Positions 5,049-7,665 of a stretch of DNA of 7,665 nt are shown here, one piece after another. The translations under genes and the position numbers were made by a program. Within the stretch, counting starts at the first letter, position 1. Each line of letters begins with the position of its first letter. The DNA lies in assembly GCA_020355145.1 (NCBI GenBank), contig CP070660.1, positions 750,845-758,509 of the forward strand. The letters run 5' to 3'. Source of the DNA: Deltaproteobacteria bacterium. GTDB taxonomy: Bacteria > Desulfobacterota > DSM-4660 > Desulfatiglandales > B25-G16. The notes under the pieces were generated by a model that worked only from the letters and a program-made list of their open reading frames with translations, made no database searches and had not been told where the DNA came from.

Positions 5049-6380
5049 CTAACTGAAGTTCACCAATGAAGATAGACCCCTTAAATTCCCTCGTCTAAAT
5101 TGCTTGAGCATATTCTTCATCTGAGCAAAATTTCTAAGAAGCCGATTAACATCCTCTACCCTTGTCCCGCTTCCCATAGCAATCCTTTTTCGCCTGGGGC
5201 CATTTATTATCCTATAATTTCTTCTCTCTTCCGGTGTCATAGAGTTAATTATAGCCTCAAACCTAACGAGTTCCCTTTTATCGGCCTTTAACCTTCCTAA
5301 CTTCATCATCTGGCCAATACCCGGCATCATCCCTAGGATCTGTTCCAATGATCCCATCCTTTGAATATATGCCAGTTGCCTCTTAAAATCCTCCAGATCA
5401 AATTCGGCCTTCTTGATCTTGCTTGCAAGCTCAATGGCCTCCTTTTGATCAAATTCGGCCTGTGCCTTATCAATCAAGGATAGAATATCCCCCATTCCCA
5501 GGATCCTGGAAGACATCCTGTCTGGATAAAAAGGCTCTAATGCATCCAGCCTTTCCCCTATACCAACAAATTTGATGGGCTTGTTTGTTACCGCCATAAT
5601 GGAAAGGGCTGCTCCCCCCCTTGCATCACCTTCCATCTTAGATAAAATGACCCCTGTGATATCAAGGTTCTGATTAAATCTCTTGGCCAAATTCACTGCA
5701 TCTTGCCCTGTCATGGCATCGGCCACCAGAATGGTCTCATCTGGATGGATTACACCCCTAATTGTCAAAAGCTCTTCCATTAGCTGTTCGTCAATATGGA
5801 GCCTGCCAGCTGTATCTATAATCAGTATATCTGATCCAATACCCCGTGCCTTGTCCAAGGCCTTAAGACAAATATCCTCAGCCCGATCAGTGTTATCTGA
5901 TGGATGAACCGGGATATCGATCTCTTCTCCTATCTTCTGAAGTTGCTCGATAGCAGCCGGCCTCTGGACATCCACCGGCACCAAATACGGATGGTATCCC
6001 TTTTCTCTCAAGTAAACGGCCAACTTACCAGCGGTTGTTGTCTTCCCGGAACCCTGGAGACCAACAAGCATTACACTAAGTGGCCTTTTACCACTAAGGT
6101 TCAGATCCCTCCTTCCTTCTCCCATCAGCTTTGTAAGCTCTTTATTTACTATCTTAATTACCTGTTGACCAGGGGTAAGGCTTTCCAATACCTCCTGCCC
6201 AAGGGCCTGCTGCCGTATTTCTTCAAGCAAGACCTTGACAACCTTATAGTTTACATCTGCCTCAAGAAGGGCAATCCGGATCTGTTTTAAGGCCTCCTGG
6301 ATATCGTTCTCGCTTAATCTTCCTCGGCCCTTCAGCTGCTTGAAGATCCCAGTTAGTCTCTCAGTTAATAGTTCAAACAT
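5049..6380 (-). CDS. ffh: Signal recognition particle protein Ffh (SRP54)
   Basis: Ffh is the GTPase of the bacterial signal recognition particle. With 4.5S RNA it binds hydrophobic signals on nascent chains and, through the receptor FtsY, delivers ribosomes to the membrane translocon. The 443 residues contain the N domain (1 to about 95, with LLEADVNYKVV at 38-48), the G domain and the methionine-rich M domain (from about 300). Seen are the P-loop GLQGSGKTTTAGKLA (107-121), DVQRPAAIEQL (137-147), DTAGRLHIDE (189-198), SKMEGDARGGAALS (247-260), FVGIGERLDALEPFYPDRMSSRILGMGD (271-298), and in the M domain GMMPGIGQMMK plus the RNA-binding stretch RRKRIAMGSGTRVEDVNRLL (396-415). The G4 motif, normally TKxD, reads SKME (codon GAA, 5631-5633). 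The ATG at 6378-6380 has an AGGG 9 bases upstream and a strong promoter ahead. It is the first gene of the operon. Confidence 0.98.
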   Translation of the reverse strand: MFELLTERLTGIFKQLKGRGRLSENDIQEALKQIRIALLEADVNYKVVKVLLEEIRQQALGQEVLESLTPGQQVIKIVNKELTKLMGEGRRDLNLSGKRPLSVMLVGLQGSGKTTTAGKLAVYLREKGYHPYLVPVDVQRPAAIEQLQKIGEEIDIPVHPSDNTDRAEDICLKALDKARGIGSDILIIDTAGRLHIDEQLMEELLTIRGVIHPDETILVADAMTGQDAVNLAKRFNQNLDITGVILSKMEGDARGGAALSIMAVTNKPIKFVGIGERLDALEPFYPDRMSSRILGMGDILSLIDKAQAEFDQKEAIELASKIKKAEFDLEDFKRQLAYIQRMGSLEQILGMMPGIGQMMKLGRLKADKRELVRFEAIINSMTPEERRNYRIINGPRRKRIAMGSGTRVEDVNRLLRNFAQMKNMLKQFRRGNLRGLSSLVNFS

Positions 6381-6411
6381 ATTCGAAAACCCTAAAAAAA
6401 TATTCTGTAGT

Positions 6412-6440
6412 ATGCTATTTCTTTTTCTTATCTATGTCAA
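6412..6440 (-). promoter_or_regulatory. Sigma-70-type promoter of the ffh operon
   Basis: On the minus strand a perfect -35 TTGACA (plus positions 6435-6440) is followed after exactly 17 bases by TAGCAT (6412-6417), which matches four of six -10 positions. Transcription should start near 6405, leaving a leader of about 25 bases with an AGGG ribosome-binding site before the ffh ATG. This is the best promoter match in the window and lies just where the operon needs one. Confidence 0.7.
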
Positions 6441-6469
6441 CAAAATCATTTATTTACATAAAATTTCTG

Positions 6470-6483
6470 AAATCTTAAGATTT
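6470..6483. promoter_or_regulatory. Perfect 14-base palindrome upstream of the ffh promoter
   Basis: AAATCTTAAGATTT reads the same on both strands. It is centred about 36 bases upstream of the ffh -35 box and about 85 bases upstream of the divergent gene's proposed -10. TTTACAT occurs as a direct repeat at 6453-6459 and 6481-6487, overlapping the palindrome's right end. It could be an operator for a dimeric regulator, but in AT-rich DNA a short palindrome may arise by chance. Confidence 0.3.
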
Positions 6484-6563
6484 ACATTAACCTCAGGGCT
6501 AATGCCACCTATGGTAATCTAAGATGAAAGGATTGTTCAATAATGATGATGGCCCAATTCCGG

Positions 6564-6593
6564 TTGCATTTTGCCTAAAATTAGTACTAAAAT
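6564..6593 (+). promoter_or_regulatory. Possible promoter of the nucleoside phosphorylase gene
   Basis: TTGCAT (6564-6569) and TAAAAT (6588-6593) are separated by 18 bases. With a start near 6600 the leader would be only about ten bases, which fits the lack of any Shine-Dalgarno sequence before the ATG at 6609. The match is moderate. The remainder of 6381-6608 holds only the ffh promoter and the palindrome described separately. Confidence 0.35.
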
Positions 6594-6608
6594 TAATTAC
6601 ATCTTCTT

Positions 6609-7358
6609 ATGGCGAAAAGAAATTCCTTAATCGATAATAATGTGGTAATTGAGCCGAGAAGGGAAAAAGGGGAGCCTTTTGTTGGTCCCAATGCCCTTAT
6701 GGTTGCCACCCCATCAGAGCTTGCGTTTATGGTTCATCTGAGCCATGCTGAGAGGGCAGTCCTAGAGCCGTTTAATCCGTTTAAACTCTTCATAGCCAAG
6801 AGGGATAAAGATCTCCCTCTTGCATTGGCAGGACCTGTCCTGGGTGCGCCTCAAGGGGTGATTGTCATGGAAAAACTAATATCATTGGGTGCAAAAAGGA
6901 TCTGGGTATTGGGATGGTGTGGTTCACTGCAGCCATATCTTCTGATAGGTGATCTGATAATTCCAACGACATCCCTGTCCGAAGAAGGCACCTCTCATCA
7001 TTATCCTGTGAATAAAAAGACAAGACAGACAAGCTCTCTTCTAAACAAGAGGCTGGAACATGCGCTACTGAAGGCCAATCTTCCCTTTAAAAAAGGGCCA
7101 GTTTGGACAACGGATGCCATCTACCGCGAGACAGAGAAAAAGGTTATAGCTTATGGAAAAAGAGGGCTGCTGGCCGTTGAAATGGAAATGTCTGCCCTTA
7201 TAAACTTGGCTATATATCGTTCGGTAGAATTAGCAGGATTGTTAATTGTATCGGATGAACTCTTTTCCCTTGAGTGGCATAACGGGGTTGGAGCTGAGGT
7301 GTTTAAAAAGAGAAGCAGAGAGGCTGGCCGTCTGCTTCTCGATTTGTGCATGGTTTGA
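6609..7358 (+). CDS. Nucleoside phosphorylase family protein (PNP/UDP type)
   Basis: The 249-residue protein looks like the purine/uridine phosphorylase (PNP_UDP, NP-I) family, which splits nucleosides, or in related members S-adenosylhomocysteine or methylthioadenosine, at the glycosidic bond. Support includes AGPVLGAPQGVIVMEKLISLGAKRIWVLGWCGSLQP (74-109), IGDLIIPTTSLSEEGTSHHY (113-132), GPVWTTDAIYRET (163-175), the ribose-binding AVEMEMSAL (189-197, with Glu191 and Glu193) and VSDEL (214-218), where Asp216 stands at the usual base-protonating position. The N-terminus (to about 60) is unlike classical PNP or Udp, so the substrate cannot be assigned; uridine or purine phosphorylase-like activity is a guess. 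The ATG is the first start after an in-frame TAA at 6594-6596, but has no visible ribosome-binding site. It is transcribed divergently from ffh and is followed two bases later by a lipoprotein gene. Confidence 0.85.
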   Translation: MAKRNSLIDNNVVIEPRREKGEPFVGPNALMVATPSELAFMVHLSHAERAVLEPFNPFKLFIAKRDKDLPLALAGPVLGAPQGVIVMEKLISLGAKRIWVLGWCGSLQPYLLIGDLIIPTTSLSEEGTSHHYPVNKKTRQTSSLLNKRLEHALLKANLPFKKGPVWTTDAIYRETEKKVIAYGKRGLLAVEMEMSALINLAIYRSVELAGLLIVSDELFSLEWHNGVGAEVFKKRSREAGRLLLDLCMV

Positions 7359-7360
7359 CG

Positions 7361-7665
7361 ATGATGAAGAGATTAAATATCCTCCTTACCACAATTGTCC
7401 TATTTCCTGTTCTGCTTCCTGCTGGCTGTGGAACGACTGCCTCATTGGTGTCAAGGGCACTTCCAGATAATGGTTGGCCAAGGAAAAGGGTTATGCTTGT
7501 GCCTGCTGCTGATCTTACCGGGATACATTCAGATGAATTAACGGATACCGTAAGTGAGGGGTTAGGTAAGATTTTAAGGAAAACTGGGTCTTTTGATCTC
7601 TATCATCAAAATAGAACCAAAGAATTTGGTTCTTTTGAACCAGGACAGCCAATTGATCCTGAGCT
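7361..7665 (+). CDS. Probable lipoprotein, 3' end outside the window
   Basis: An open frame starts at an ATG two bases after the phosphorylase stop and stays open for 101 codons to the window edge. The N-terminus, MMKRLNILLTTIVLFPVLLPAGC, has a positive start, a hydrophobic core and a cysteine at 23 in a lipobox-like context, so the mature protein is probably lipid-anchored. Pro at -3 is unusual for a lipobox. The following part contains RKRVMLVPAADLTG (41-54) and then DTVSEGLGKILRKTGSFDLYHQ (62-83). A strand ending in a 'V-P-x-x-D-x-T-G' turn, followed by a helix and 'SGxFxV'-like strand, resembles the start of envelope lipoproteins such as CsgG- or LpoB-like proteins, but that is a weak impression. 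No good ribosome-binding site is visible; the close spacing suggests coupling to the upstream gene. A second ATG follows directly as codon 2. I cannot name the gene. Confidence 0.7.
   Translation, partial: MMKRLNILLTTIVLFPVLLPAGCGTTASLVSRALPDNGWPRKRVMLVPAADLTGIHSDELTDTVSEGLGKILRKTGSFDLYHQNRTKEFGSFEPGQPIDPE

Noticed and set aside
5904..6290. Plus-strand open frame of 128 codons opposite ffh
   Set aside because: It is antisense to the N and G domains of ffh; its translation shows no family features and is best explained by the codon pattern of ffh.
1..7665. CRISPR array, tRNA, rRNA, transposase, phage or defence genes
   Set aside because: None was seen: no evenly spaced identical repeats with unique spacers, no tRNA-like cloverleaf noticed, and all long frames are explained by housekeeping genes or by the phosphorylase and lipoprotein genes.

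Overview
The window is a piece of bacterial chromosome of moderate-to-low GC. Almost all of it is a single conserved translation and secretion operon on the minus strand. Reading in the direction of transcription, from high to low coordinates, the order is ffh, rpsP, khpA (KH domain), rimM, trmD, a SPOUT-type RNA methyltransferase of unknown target (Pfam Methyltrn_RNA_4 type), rplS, rnhB, yraN, rsmI. From general knowledge, this order, and especially the extra methyltransferase between trmD and rplS, is typical of Desulfobacterota (the former Deltaproteobacteria) and some relatives. The lineage is therefore an inference from gene order and protein style, not something proved by the sequence.

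The operon starts at about 6380. It is preceded by a very good sigma-70-type promoter on the minus strand (TTGACA, 17 bases, TAGCAT). Most junctions are tight: a 1-base stop/start overlap at rimM/trmD, a 4-base overlap at rnhB/yraN, stop followed directly by start at khpA/rimM, and gaps of 11 to 36 bases elsewhere. Only two internal junctions are loose, ffh/rpsP (about 156 bases) and yraN/rsmI (about 126 bases). Both gaps, and the 260 bases downstream of rsmI, hold AT-rich repeat-like DNA with paired inverted segments. These three non-coding patches are the least explained part of the window.

The genes act together in making and placing proteins. S16 (rpsP), RimM and L19 (rplS) build the ribosome. 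TrmD methylates G37 of tRNAs to hold the reading frame, and RsmI methylates C1402 of 16S rRNA. KhpA is a small RNA-binding KH protein. Ffh is the GTPase of the signal recognition particle, which targets nascent membrane proteins. RNase HII (rnhB) removes ribonucleotides from DNA, and YraN is a nuclease-fold protein of unsettled role.

To the right, after a divergent intergenic region (6381-6608) with promoter-like sequences in both directions, the plus strand carries a nucleoside phosphorylase-family gene (6609-7358). Two bases later a probable lipoprotein gene begins and runs off the window end.

I found no tRNA, rRNA, CRISPR array, transposase, phage gene or defence system, and I do not see evidence of a new multi-gene system. 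The points worth a second look are the three intergenic inverted-repeat patches, a conservative Asp-to-Glu change at the catalytic-base position of TrmD, a Glu in the Ffh G4 motif, the uncharacterised SPOUT enzyme, and the divergent nucleoside phosphorylase/lipoprotein pair.
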